Assembly: GCA_900546365.1 (NCBI GenBank)
Contig: URCF01000010.1
Coordinates: 15,865 to 79,864 of the forward strand
From: an uncultured Porphyromonadaceae bacterium
GTDB taxonomy: Bacteria > Bacteroidota > Bacteroidia > Bacteroidales > Muribaculaceae
Direction of reading: 5' to 3'
Length of the DNA stretch: 64,000 nt
Shown: piece after piece, positions 27,805 to 35,543 of the stretch
Numbering within the stretch: position 1 is the first letter of the stretch
How the letters are laid out: every line of letters begins with the position of its first letter
The notes under the pieces: model-generated
The model's database searches: none
Told to the model about the DNA's origin: nothing
What the model saw: only the letters and a program-made list of their open reading frames with translations
Translations under genes and position numbers: made by a program

Positions 27805-27839
27805 CAAAACACCCCACACCAAAAGGCGCAGGGCGTTTG
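27805..27839 (-). terminator. Possible hairpin after the sirtuin gene
   Basis: CAAACGCCC and GGGTGTTTTG on the minus strand can pair with one bulge, 18 nt after the sirtuin stop. No U-run follows, so termination is doubtful. Confidence 0.3.
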
Positions 27840-27856
27840 CAATTGTAAATGCCACA

Positions 27857-28549
27857 TCAGGGTCTGAGTATCTCCACGAGTTTTCTCACCCCCTCGGACG
27901 CACCCATTCTCAGCACGGTCACTCCATCAGGCACAGGGGCCGGGTTGGGGTCGATATAATAAACCGGTATGCCACGGCGCACATAGTTGAGCAGCGCAGC
28001 CGCCGGATACACCACTAACGAAGTGCCAATCACCACAAACACATCGGCTTGCTCGGCAAGCTCCACAGCTGTTTCAAACATCGGCACAGCCTCCTGGAAG
28101 AACACTATATGGGGCCGCACGTGATCACCGTACAGGTCGAGGGTGTCAACGGTGGTTTCAAGATTGTCGGGCCCGAGCTCATAAACACGCTCGGGGTGTG
28201 TGAGCGAGCGGATTTTCATCAGCTCGCCATGGAGATGCACCACCTTGCTGCTACCGGCACGCTCGTGCAGATTGTCCACATTCTGGGTGATAACATATGT
28301 GTCATACCACTGCTCAAGCTCCACAAGAGCCTTGTGGCCGGCGTTGGGCTCCACATTCATCAGCTCGCGGCGGCGGATGTTGTAAAACTTGTGAACCAGC
28401 TCGGGATTGCGGGCAAAACCATCGGCACTGGCCACATCCATCACATTGTAGTTGTCCCACAGGCCACCGCTGTCGCGGAATGTGCTGAGGCCGCTCTCGG
28501 CGCTCATCCCGGCACCGGTGGATATCACTAATTTCGGTTTGTTGCTCAT
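27857..28549 (-). CDS. cobB: Sirtuin NAD+-dependent protein deacylase without zinc ribbon
   Basis: 230 residues. GAGMSAESG at 12-20, FRDSGGLWDNY, QNVDNLH at 89-95 and catalytic His107 (HLHGEL) define the sirtuin core. Tyr56 and Arg59 (FYNIRRREL) match the pair that favours desuccinylation in CobB and Sirt5. The zinc ribbon between HLHGEL and RPHIVFFQEAVP is shortened to about 35 residues with none of the four cysteines; in fact the whole protein contains no cysteine. So it must hold its small domain without zinc. Removes acyl groups from lysines using NAD+. Divergent from the glycosyltransferase at 28601. Confidence 0.9.
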   Translation of the reverse strand: MSNKPKLVISTGAGMSAESGLSTFRDSGGLWDNYNVMDVASADGFARNPELVHKFYNIRRRELMNVEPNAGHKALVELEQWYDTYVITQNVDNLHERAGSSKVVHLHGELMKIRSLTHPERVYELGPDNLETTVDTLDLYGDHVRPHIVFFQEAVPMFETAVELAEQADVFVVIGTSLVVYPAAALLNYVRRGIPVYYIDPNPAPVPDGVTVLRMGASEGVRKLVEILRP

Positions 28550-28567
28550 AACAGTAAGAGTTTGCTA

Positions 28568-28575
28568 CAAATATA
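28568..28575 (-). promoter_or_regulatory. -7 box of the sirtuin promoter
   Basis: TATATTTG on the minus strand, ending 18 nt before the sirtuin ATG at 28549. It lies back to back with the box at 28589, so the two promoters share about 20 bp. Confidence 0.5.
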
Positions 28576-28588
28576 AACAAATAATTCT

Positions 28589-28596
28589 TACTTTTG
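28589..28596 (+). promoter_or_regulatory. -7 box of the glycosyltransferase promoter, 4 nt before the start codon
   Basis: TACTTTTG followed by TGGC and the ATG at 28601. TTTG at 28561-28564 may be the -33 element (24-nt spacer). The transcript would begin at or beside the ATG, leaving no room for a ribosome-binding site. Confidence 0.6.
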
Positions 28597-28600
28597 TGGC

Positions 28601-29740
28601 ATGATCATAGGTTTTGAAGCAAAGAGAGCTGTGGCCAACAACACCGGCCTGGGCAACTACAGCCGTCTGGTGGTGGATGTGCTGTCGGAGCTGTACCCTG
28701 ACAACGAATACAGACTGTACGCCCCGAATGTCAGCAACACTACCCGCATGGATAATCTGCTCCATCGCGGTAATCTGCAGCTCATCGCACCCGACACGGC
28801 TCTGTGGCGTCGCGCTTCCGCACTATGGAGAGTGGAGCGCGGCCTCACCAATCAACTGAGGCGCGACAAGGTGCAGCTGTTTCACGGCCTGAGCAACGAA
28901 CTGCCGCTCGACATAGCCCGCATCAAAATACCCTCCGTGGTCACCATCCATGACCTCATTTTCCGCCGCTGCCCCGAGGGCTACAAAGCGTTGGACAGAG
29001 CCATCTACGACTACAAATTCCGTCACGCCGCCATCAACGCTTCCCGGGTGATTGCCATCAGCGAGCGCACCAAGAGCGACCTCATGGAGCTGTATCATAT
29101 TCCCGAAAGCAAAATTTCGGTGGTGTATCAGGGGTGCAACCCGGTGTTCACGGAGCCGGTGGAGCACGCCCGCAAGATGGAAGTCAAGCAACTGCTCAAC
29201 CTGCCCGACAGATTCATTGCCATGGTGGGCACCATCGAGCCACGCAAGAATCAAATGCTTGCCGTGCAGGCTATGCCGATGCTCCCCAAAGATGTGAGCC
29301 TCGTGATTATCGGACGCGGACGCATGGGGTATGATGATGCGGTGCGCCGCGAAATCCACCGGCTGCATCTGGAGCCAAGAGTGAAGATGCTGCCATTTGT
29401 GGAAGGAGAGTATCTCCCGGCAGTATATTCGCTTGCGGAGATAGCTGCATATCCGTCACGCTATGAGGGGTTTGGCATACCGGTGATTGAGGCCATCAAT
29501 TCAGGCACGCCGGTGGTGGCCGCCACAGGCTCATGCCTGGAGGAAGCCGGAGGGCCGGGTGCGCTGTACGTAAACCCGGACTCGCCGGAGCAGTTTGCCG
29601 AAGCCACCGCAAGCATCCTCAACAGCAGCTCACTGCGCAGCTCGATGGTGGAGGCCGGAAAAGATTGGACACAAAAATTCTCCCGCGCCAACTTCGCCGC
29701 CGGCATCATGCAAGCCTACAATATGACCCTCGGCAAATAG
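28601..29740 (+). CDS. Glycosyltransferase family 4 (GT-B fold)
   Basis: 379 residues. N-terminal GFEAKRAVANNTGLGNYSR is the acceptor-side loop common in GT4 mannosyl- and galactosyltransferases; ALDRAIYDYKFRHAAINASRVIAISERTKSDL leads into the hinge, and the donor side has AMVGTIEPRKNQ, then PSRYEGFGIPVIEAINSGTPVVA with the EX7E motif. Adds a sugar to a surface glycan or lipid; donor unknown. Single gene between a leaderless-type promoter and a strong terminator. The start is sure, since the -7 box ends 4 nt before it. Confidence 0.88.
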   Translation: MIIGFEAKRAVANNTGLGNYSRLVVDVLSELYPDNEYRLYAPNVSNTTRMDNLLHRGNLQLIAPDTALWRRASALWRVERGLTNQLRRDKVQLFHGLSNELPLDIARIKIPSVVTIHDLIFRRCPEGYKALDRAIYDYKFRHAAINASRVIAISERTKSDLMELYHIPESKISVVYQGCNPVFTEPVEHARKMEVKQLLNLPDRFIAMVGTIEPRKNQMLAVQAMPMLPKDVSLVIIGRGRMGYDDAVRREIHRLHLEPRVKMLPFVEGEYLPAVYSLAEIAAYPSRYEGFGIPVIEAINSGTPVVAATGSCLEEAGGPGALYVNPDSPEQFAEATASILNSSSLRSSMVEAGKDWTQKFSRANFAAGIMQAYNMTLGK

Positions 29741-29800
29741 CTTTCCGTAGCCGACATTCTGTCATCCCCCACATCATATATGGCGGGGGTGGTTTAAAGC

Positions 29801-29831
29801 AAAAAAATCGGGCTTGAGGCCCGATTTTTTG
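29801..29831. terminator. Bidirectional rho-independent terminator
   Basis: A stem of AAAAAATCGGGC and its complement around a TTGA loop, with A-run before and T-run after. Serves the plus-strand glycosyltransferase ending at 29740 and the minus-strand FKBP gene ending at 29853. Confidence 0.9.
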
Positions 29832-29852
29832 TTATCTGTTGACAGTGTCCGA

Positions 29853-30752
29853 TTACTTGGAGGGGTTGACATCAACCAGCTCCACCTCAAACACGAGAGT
29901 GCTCATAGGAGGAATCTCGGGGCTGGGGCTGTTCACACCGTAGGCAAGGTTGCCGGGGATGTAGAGAATCATCTTGGAACCCGGAGACATCATCTTGAGA
30001 CCTTCCTTGAAGCCGGGAACAACACCGTTCACATTCATGCGCACGGGTTCGTCGCCGCTGGCGTCAAACTGCTTGCCGTTGGTGAGCTTACCAACGTATT
30101 TCACCATCACGGTGTCGCCGTCCTTAGCCTTGGCGCCGTTGCCGTTGGCAAGCACCTTGTAGCTCAGGCCGTCCTCAGTGGTTTTGATTTCGGGGTCGGA
30201 AGCTTTCACCTGCTCCATGTAGGCCTTGTCGGCAGCTTCGATGCTGTCGCCTTCAGCCTGCTTGGCCTGCTGTGCGGCCTGCTGGCGAGCCTGATAGCGA
30301 GCCATAGCCTTGGCCTGCACGCTCTGCATGAGAGTCTGATACTCCATCTGGATAGCCTGCTGCTGGTCGGCGCTGACGCTGTCGAGCTTGTAGTACTCAG
30401 CGAAATTCTTGTAGAGAAGGTCGCGGTTCACCTGCACGCTGTCGTTGTTCATCTGCATGAGCTGCATGAGCATGTTCATACCCACGCTCACACCCTGGAG
30501 ATAAGCCATGTTGGCGGTGTCGGCGAGGAGCACGGTCTTGAGGCCTGCGAGGAACTGGTCCTTGTTGAATTTGGCCTTGTCAGCCTCGGGCATGGATTTG
30601 AAGTCGGCACCGATGCTCATACCGATGGCCTTACCCATAGTGATACCGAGAGAATCGGCTTCGGGCGAAGAAGCTGTGCTGCCACTCTTGGAGCACGAGG
30701 ATGCGCCGAGCAGAAGAGCGGCCACACCCATTACACATAAGATTTTTTTCAT
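29853..30752 (-). CDS. FKBP-type peptidyl-prolyl isomerase, lipoprotein
   Basis: 299 residues. Signal peptide with lipobox ASSC (Cys20), an N-terminal FKBP dimerisation domain (about 35-170, rich in Gln and Ala helices such as QQAAQQAKQAE), and a C-terminal FKBP domain: VMVKYVGKLTNGKQFDAS, VVPGFKEGLKMMSPGSK, YIPGNLAYG and LVFEVELVDV. Folding helper for envelope proteins. First paralogue of three in a row on this strand; the next lies 41 nt upstream. Confidence 0.92.
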   Translation of the reverse strand: MKKILCVMGVAALLLGASSCSKSGSTASSPEADSLGITMGKAIGMSIGADFKSMPEADKAKFNKDQFLAGLKTVLLADTANMAYLQGVSVGMNMLMQLMQMNNDSVQVNRDLLYKNFAEYYKLDSVSADQQQAIQMEYQTLMQSVQAKAMARYQARQQAAQQAKQAEGDSIEAADKAYMEQVKASDPEIKTTEDGLSYKVLANGNGAKAKDGDTVMVKYVGKLTNGKQFDASGDEPVRMNVNGVVPGFKEGLKMMSPGSKMILYIPGNLAYGVNSPSPEIPPMSTLVFEVELVDVNPSK

Positions 30753-30793
30753 AATCGATTATAAAAATTTGTTTTATTGGTTTTTAATATTTT

Positions 30794-31603
30794 CTATTCG
30801 TTGAATATACTGCGGAAGTCCACATCAAACTGCAGTGGGGTGTTGCCGGGGATGGTGCCGGAAACACCGATGGAACCGTAGGCGAGATTGGACGGAATCC
30901 ACATACGGTATGTGCCGCCGGGCTTCATGTGGGTCATGCCTTCGCGGAATCCGGGGATGACACGGGTCAACGACATTGTTTCGGGCATGTCGCGTGTGCC
31001 ATCGATAATCTTGCCGCCCGGCAGACGGCCAACGTACATTATGGTGACGCTTGAATCGTCCTTGGGATAGTTGCCCTCACCCTCGGTGAGAATCTGGACA
31101 ATCACACCGCCGGGAGTGGTGACAACGCCGGGGAGCTTGGCCACGGAGTCCATCATCGCCTCGCCTTTGATCACCTCATCGCCACGGAAGGAGCGGCGAT
31201 ACATCATCTGCTCCATATACTCGTTGCCTTTTTCAGAGGTGTATTGTGCGGGCTTGCCTGAGAGAATTGTCTCCACTTCGGCAAGGAAGCGGGCGCGGTC
31301 AATTTTCATGTTGCCGAGCGATTCAATCTGACGCAATCGCGAGTTGACAAGCACACCGGCCTCCACACCATCGCAATAGGCTGCCGAGCTGTCGGCAGCC
31401 GCAAGAGCGGCACGCAATCCGGCCAGATATTCAGCTTTGCTCGGCTCATCGCTCAAATTGCCGCGCTTGGCGAAATAATCGCCCCATACACCGGCCAAAG
31501 CGGCCGACACCGAGTCGCTTTCCCATGTGGTGAGCGGTGCCACGGCACCAACCTCAACGACACTGAAAAGCACTGCCGCAAGCAAGAATATTTTCTTAAA
31601 CAT
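30794..31603 (-). CDS. FKBP-type peptidyl-prolyl isomerase, secreted, divergent active site
   Basis: 269 residues from the ATG at 31603; 31609 is possible. N-terminal signal peptide (about 1-21), FKBP N-terminal helices, and a C-terminal FKBP domain VTIMYVGRLPGGKIIDGT, RVIPGFREGMTHMKPGG, WIPSNLAYGS and LQFDVDF. The aromatic residue before the conserved Asp (FD in active FKBPs) is Ile here and the W of VIPGW is Phe, so prolyl isomerase activity may be low and a chaperone role more likely. 24 nt after the fklB-like gene. Confidence 0.88.
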   Translation of the reverse strand: MFKKIFLLAAVLFSVVEVGAVAPLTTWESDSVSAALAGVWGDYFAKRGNLSDEPSKAEYLAGLRAALAAADSSAAYCDGVEAGVLVNSRLRQIESLGNMKIDRARFLAEVETILSGKPAQYTSEKGNEYMEQMMYRRSFRGDEVIKGEAMMDSVAKLPGVVTTPGGVIVQILTEGEGNYPKDDSSVTIMYVGRLPGGKIIDGTRDMPETMSLTRVIPGFREGMTHMKPGGTYRMWIPSNLAYGSIGVSGTIPGNTPLQFDVDFRSIFNE

Positions 31604-31627
31604 CGTCATAATGGTGGAGTGGTATCG

Positions 31628-32254
31628 TTATGCCGGAAACACTTTTATAAGCTCCACATCAAATATCAGGGTAGCGTTCGGGCCAATCACGCCGCCGGCA
31701 CCGTTGGGGCCGTATGCAAGATTGCTGGGGATGAACAGACGCCATTTGGCACCCTCCTTCATGAGCTGAAGAGCCTCAACCCATCCGGGAATCACCTGGG
31801 TGACACCGAAGGTGGCAGGCTCGCCACGCTCCACAGAGCTGTCGAACACTGTGCCGTCAATCAGCTTGCCGGTGTAATGCACCATCACGCGGTCGGTGCT
31901 CTTGGGCTGGATGCCGCTGCCTTCCTCAAGCACTTCATACTGGAGGCCGCTGGCAGTGATTTTCACTTCGGAACGCTGGCCGTTCTCGCCGAGGAAAGCC
32001 TCGCCGGCGGCAGCATTCACCTTGCCCATCTCTTCAGCGGCAGCACGCTGACGCTCTTCCATGGCGGTGAAGAATTTCTGGATTTCAGCCTTGGCCTCAT
32101 CGTAGGTCATACGGGGTGTTTCGCCGGAGAACACTGCGGCCACACCGTCGGCAAAATCCTTCACATCAATTTTCTCTATACCGCTGGAGCGGAAATTATT
32201 ACCCATGCTCAATCCGAGAGCATAGCTGATACGGTCCAATTCTTTTGTTTCCAT
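31628..32254 (-). CDS. fklB: FKBP-type peptidyl-prolyl isomerase, cytoplasmic FklB-like
   Basis: 208 residues with no signal peptide, close in length to E. coli FklB (FKBP22). Start at METKELDRISYALGLSMG. N-terminal dimerisation helices, then a canonical FKBP domain: VMVHYTGKLIDGTVFDSS, QVIPGWVEALQLM, IPSNLAYGPNGAGG and LIFDVELIKV. All main active-site residues are kept, including the FD pair and the Trp of VIPGW. First gene of the FKBP run, preceded by a -7 box at 32335-32328. Confidence 0.92.
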   Translation of the reverse strand: METKELDRISYALGLSMGNNFRSSGIEKIDVKDFADGVAAVFSGETPRMTYDEAKAEIQKFFTAMEERQRAAAEEMGKVNAAAGEAFLGENGQRSEVKITASGLQYEVLEEGSGIQPKSTDRVMVHYTGKLIDGTVFDSSVERGEPATFGVTQVIPGWVEALQLMKEGAKWRLFIPSNLAYGPNGAGGVIGPNATLIFDVELIKVFPA

Positions 32255-32327
32255 AAATGTTAGGTTTTGGTTTTGTTGACTATTACACATTATTTATATA
32301 ACGAATACAACAGTGCATAATCGGCCA

Positions 32328-32335
32328 CAAAGATA
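32328..32335 (-). promoter_or_regulatory. -7 box of the FKBP operon promoter
   Basis: TATCTTTG on the minus strand. A TTG at 32362-32360 lies 24 nt upstream, slightly further than usual. The leader to the fklB-like start would be about 70 nt. Confidence 0.55.
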
Positions 32336-32361
32336 GGTGAAATATCCCCCTTGATGGCACA

Positions 32362-32385
32362 ATTTTAATAAAAAATTATTAAAAT
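32362..32385. repeat. A+T-only perfect inverted repeat between ribF and the FKBP genes
   Basis: Arms of 10 bp at 32362-32371 and 32376-32385 with a 4-nt loop. It follows ribF and precedes the FKBP promoter on the minus strand, so it might end ribF transcription, though there is no G+C stem. Confidence 0.4.
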
Positions 32386-32444
32386 GCTGATAATTAGAGT
32401 TTGTTTCGTTGATGTTATAACGCCTCACATACCGATAAGTTGCA

Positions 32445-33362
32445 TCACAACAGCTTGACTACCTGCTTGCGGTCCTTGTGTAGCTGCCGCTTGAGCGCCT
32501 CCACGCTCTCAAACCTGCGCTCGTCGCGCACCCTCGCCACAAACTCCAGCCCAACAGGGGCTCCATACAGATCGCCTGCGAAATCCAGGATGTGGGCCTC
32601 GATGGTAGGCTCCGCATCGGGACCGCTGACTGTTGGACGCACACCTATATTTATCATAGCGGCGCGGCTCTCGCCATCGGGTGTGAGGAGACGCCCGGCA
32701 TACACTCCGGCGGCGGGCACAAGCACCCGCGGACTCTCCACGGATATGTTGGCGGTAGGGAAACCGAGTTGCCGTCCGAGAGCCTGTCCGTGCACCACTG
32801 TGCCGTAGATAATGTACGGACGCCCGAGCATCACCGATGCCTCATGAACATCGCCTTGCTCCAGATGCCGGCGTATGGCACTCGAACTCAGCGGTGCGCT
32901 ATCGACGGCCATAAGCTCCGGAGCCTCAACAACGGTGATCCCTATCTCGCTGCCTATGGCGCGGTAGGCCTCAACCCCTTCGGCACGGTCGCGTCCGAAC
33001 CGGTTGTTGAACCCCACCACCAGCGCATCCACGCCCCAGCGGTGGTGGAGCATTTTCAGGAAACTCCGGGCACTCATGCGGCTCATGCGATGGTTGAAAT
33101 TGAGCACCAGCACATCCTCCACCGCGCTGTCGTTGAGCATTGCCAGCTTGCGCTCCGGAGTGCTGAGCAGCTTCGGGGCACGCTCGGGACACACTGTTGT
33201 CAAAGGATGGTCATCAAAAGTCACTATCGCCGGAGCGAGTTGCAACTGCTTGCCCTGCGCGCACAGGAAATCAATGAGAAATCTATGTCCGGCATGCACA
33301 CCATCCATCATTCCCACTGAGGCAATACGCCGCTTGCGAGTATCTTTGCGCCTGAGAATCAT
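32445..33362 (-). CDS. ribF: Bifunctional riboflavin kinase/FAD synthetase
   Basis: 305 residues. The FAD synthetase half starts with the nucleotidyltransferase motif SVGMMDGVHAGHRFLI (HxGH) and has SSSAIRRHLEQGDVHEA; the C-terminal riboflavin kinase half has GQALGRQLGFPTANI and FAGDLYGAPVGLEFVARVRDE. Converts riboflavin to FMN and then FAD. Its ATG overlaps the HAD gene's stop codon in a TGATG junction, so it depends on that gene for transcription and translation. Confidence 0.95.
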   Translation of the reverse strand: MILRRKDTRKRRIASVGMMDGVHAGHRFLIDFLCAQGKQLQLAPAIVTFDDHPLTTVCPERAPKLLSTPERKLAMLNDSAVEDVLVLNFNHRMSRMSARSFLKMLHHRWGVDALVVGFNNRFGRDRAEGVEAYRAIGSEIGITVVEAPELMAVDSAPLSSSAIRRHLEQGDVHEASVMLGRPYIIYGTVVHGQALGRQLGFPTANISVESPRVLVPAAGVYAGRLLTPDGESRAAMINIGVRPTVSGPDAEPTIEAHILDFAGDLYGAPVGLEFVARVRDERRFESVEALKRQLHKDRKQVVKLL

Positions 33363-33985
33363 CAGTTGATATATCCGTTTTGGCGAAGGAGAGCATAGAA
33401 CTCATTGCCGGGCTCAACCAGCAAGGTGTTGAACCCGAGCTTGGAGGCGGCGTCAATGTTGCGCTTCGAGTCGTCAAGAAACAATGTTTCCTCCGGGGAG
33501 ATGTTGAATTTCTCCACCACCATATCGAAAATCTTTTTGTCGGGCTTCATGCAGCGTGCAACATAGCTACGCACCTCACCATCAAAGTAATGGTTCACAT
33601 CGTGGCCATCTTTGGCAAACTCCTGCGCAATCCTGGAGTTCCACATTATAGGATTGGTGTTGCTCACAAGATATATTTTGAACTTATTGTGCAGCTCCTC
33701 CAGCTCCCTGAGTCTATGCCCGGGAATACCGATCAGAAAGGCATTGAAAGCATTGTCGATAGCCTCATCGCTCACTTCGGAGCCGATGATGGAGCGTATG
33801 CCGTTGCGGAACATGGCAGCGTCCCACTCGCCATCCTCGATATTGGCAAACGGTCCTTTCTGAACATATTCGCCAAGATATTCATTGGCATCGGCCATTC
33901 CGATACCCTCCATAGCCTTCACACAATTCTCGCGGCGGATATCCATAATCACGCCCCCAAGGTCAAAGAGTAAATTCTTAATCAT
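33362..33985 (-). CDS. HAD-superfamily hydrolase (subfamily IA, YihX-like)
   Basis: 207 residues. Motif I NLLFDLGGVIMDI, motif II YLVSNTNPIMW, motif III lysine in CMKPDKKIF and motif IV ETLFLDDSKRNIDAA. The helical cap between motifs I and II is of the IA type. Motif I keeps the nucleophile Asp, but the usual second Asp two residues later is Gly, as in YihX. Phosphatase on a small metabolite, perhaps a flavin precursor or sugar phosphate; the coupling to ribF suggests, but does not prove, the 5-amino-6-ribitylamino phosphatase step. The start is 4 nt after a perfect -7 box. Confidence 0.88.
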   Translation of the reverse strand: MIKNLLFDLGGVIMDIRRENCVKAMEGIGMADANEYLGEYVQKGPFANIEDGEWDAAMFRNGIRSIIGSEVSDEAIDNAFNAFLIGIPGHRLRELEELHNKFKIYLVSNTNPIMWNSRIAQEFAKDGHDVNHYFDGEVRSYVARCMKPDKKIFDMVVEKFNISPEETLFLDDSKRNIDAASKLGFNTLLVEPGNEFYALLRQNGYIN

Positions 33986-33989
33986 GCTG

Positions 33990-34020
33990 CAAAGATAGTT
34001 TCATCTACCGGAATACGCAA
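33990..34020 (-). promoter_or_regulatory. Promoter of the HAD-ribF operon, predicted leaderless
   Basis: Minus strand TTG at 34020-34018, 20 nt spacer, TATCTTTG at 33997-33990, then CAGC and the ATG at 33985. Both boxes and the spacing are canonical, so transcription should start at or next to the A of the ATG. Confidence 0.75.
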
Positions 34021-34071
34021 TATTGCCGTGGGTTGAAATTTGGTTGGGTATCTCCCTTTACGAAAGCCAAA

Positions 34072-34094
34072 GCGCACAAGCTGAGCCTGTACGC
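34072..34094 (-). terminator. Hairpin after the porin gene
   Basis: On the minus strand 34094-34084 pairs with 34082-34072 (with two G-U pairs), followed by TTTGGCTTT. It lies 31 nt after the porin stop. A weak rho-independent terminator is plausible. Confidence 0.4.
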
Positions 34095-34124
34095 CTTGGT
34101 GTTGGATGGAAGATAAAACTGATG

Positions 34125-35315
34125 TCAGAACTTGAACTGGATACGGGCCTGGATAGTGTTGACATGACGGTCGCGCATCACATCGCTACCCTCCACATTG
34201 GTGTAGCTGTAGCGCAATCGGGCAATCACATATTTATTGATATAATAGTTGAGTGTGATGGAGGCATCGTTGGTGCGTCCGCCATATATCCCGGCTTTGC
34301 CGCAAGTGGCGTCGGTGTAGTTGTATCCGGCCACCACTTCGAGAGTTTTGGGTGCAGGGGTAGCCAGGCCTGCATCGGCATGGGAATATCCGTAGTCACC
34401 GCCGATAAGCACACCGCGCAGCAATCCGTAAACGCCGCTGGCCTTGTAGGATGCAAGTCCGTTCTTGCGGTTCACATTCATATAATAGTACTGCCCTTCG
34501 AGTGCCACACGCCCCTTGGCCACAAGCAGCTCAGGAGTGAGTTTGAACACATTGCGTGCATCACTCACCGTGGCTCCGATCATGGTGGTCTTGCACACTC
34601 GGGTGGGGAAAGTGGCGTCGTAGTTGAAATACCCCTCGCCGGGCATATTCACGCCATCCTCATCCACCGCCTTATGAAGCGCACTCTGGATCCAGCCTGA
34701 GATACCTATCTGCCCGACGAGGCCGGTGCTGTGCCACGGGCGGTAAACGAGGCGTGTCAGGCCTCCGTAGCTCACCTTGCCCTGCTCGTTGGCGGGAGTG
34801 GTGAGCGATGTGCCGGCTATGATGGCACTCACTCCGGCAAAGAAATCGCCTTTGTCATATACGTACATGATGCCGATGTTGCGCCCCGTGGCCTGGAAAA
34901 AGTTGTCGCTCGTGGGGGCTTCCATGGCGGGCTTCATGGAGCTGGAGGTGGCGGCGTTAAGACCGAACTGGTGCACGAAATAACCGCCGCGGATAAGGTT
35001 GGCTTCATTGAATTTGTACTGTATGTACACATCCTTCATGCTGATTTTGCCAAAGCCATAGCCCACATCAATTTTAGCGTCCCAGTTGCCGTAGTTGACT
35101 TTTGCTCCTATGCGGATGTCGGGTATTGCCACCCCGGCGTTCAATCCGTCGCCTCCGGGCATGAAGAACGCACCGTCAAGCAGCACACGGCCTGTGGGGG
35201 TGATGCTCACTTTATTGAGTTTCAATGATGGAATACTATCAAGAGCCGCCGAAGCATTGAGTACGCCCAAGCCCGCCACCAGCGCGACACTGAGCAAAAA
35301 TCTGGATATACGCAT
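34125..35315 (-). CDS. Outer-membrane porin, OprP/OprO-like
   Basis: 396 residues from the ATG at 35315, which opens a signal peptide (MRISRFLLSVALVAGLGV to about 22). The mature protein is a chain of amphipathic beta strands ending with a Phe (IQARIQFKF), the outer-membrane insertion signal. GRVLLDGAFFMPG, AKIDVGYGFGKISMKDVYIQYKF and LIRGGYFVHQFGLN match the phosphate-selective porin O/P family. Channel for anions such as phosphate is a family-level inference. Divergent from the Agp-like phosphatase 229 nt away, which supports a phosphate-scavenging role. Confidence 0.8.
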   Translation of the reverse strand: MRISRFLLSVALVAGLGVLNASAALDSIPSLKLNKVSITPTGRVLLDGAFFMPGGDGLNAGVAIPDIRIGAKVNYGNWDAKIDVGYGFGKISMKDVYIQYKFNEANLIRGGYFVHQFGLNAATSSSMKPAMEAPTSDNFFQATGRNIGIMYVYDKGDFFAGVSAIIAGTSLTTPANEQGKVSYGGLTRLVYRPWHSTGLVGQIGISGWIQSALHKAVDEDGVNMPGEGYFNYDATFPTRVCKTTMIGATVSDARNVFKLTPELLVAKGRVALEGQYYYMNVNRKNGLASYKASGVYGLLRGVLIGGDYGYSHADAGLATPAPKTLEVVAGYNYTDATCGKAGIYGGRTNDASITLNYYINKYVIARLRYSYTNVEGSDVMRDRHVNTIQARIQFKF

Positions 35316-35543
35316 AACAAAATAGGTACAGGGGATTTTGTTTGTCAGGTAATGATTATAAGATAAGATGAGATGAATTGAAGAATTATTGCATATCACA
35401 ACATTCTAACAGACGGATTGCAAAAAATGTTTCAAGTTTGTTAAACTTTATATATCATACATTGTTTATTTGGATGAAGAGTATTGCTATCCACACCTAA
35501 TTCTCTTATTTAAGACAACCTTGATTTTTCACCTTATCAACTC

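Noticed and set aside
33341..33348. TATCTTTG on the plus strand near the ribF start
   Set aside because: It lies inside the ribF coding sequence, has no -33 element at the right distance and no plus-strand gene follows.
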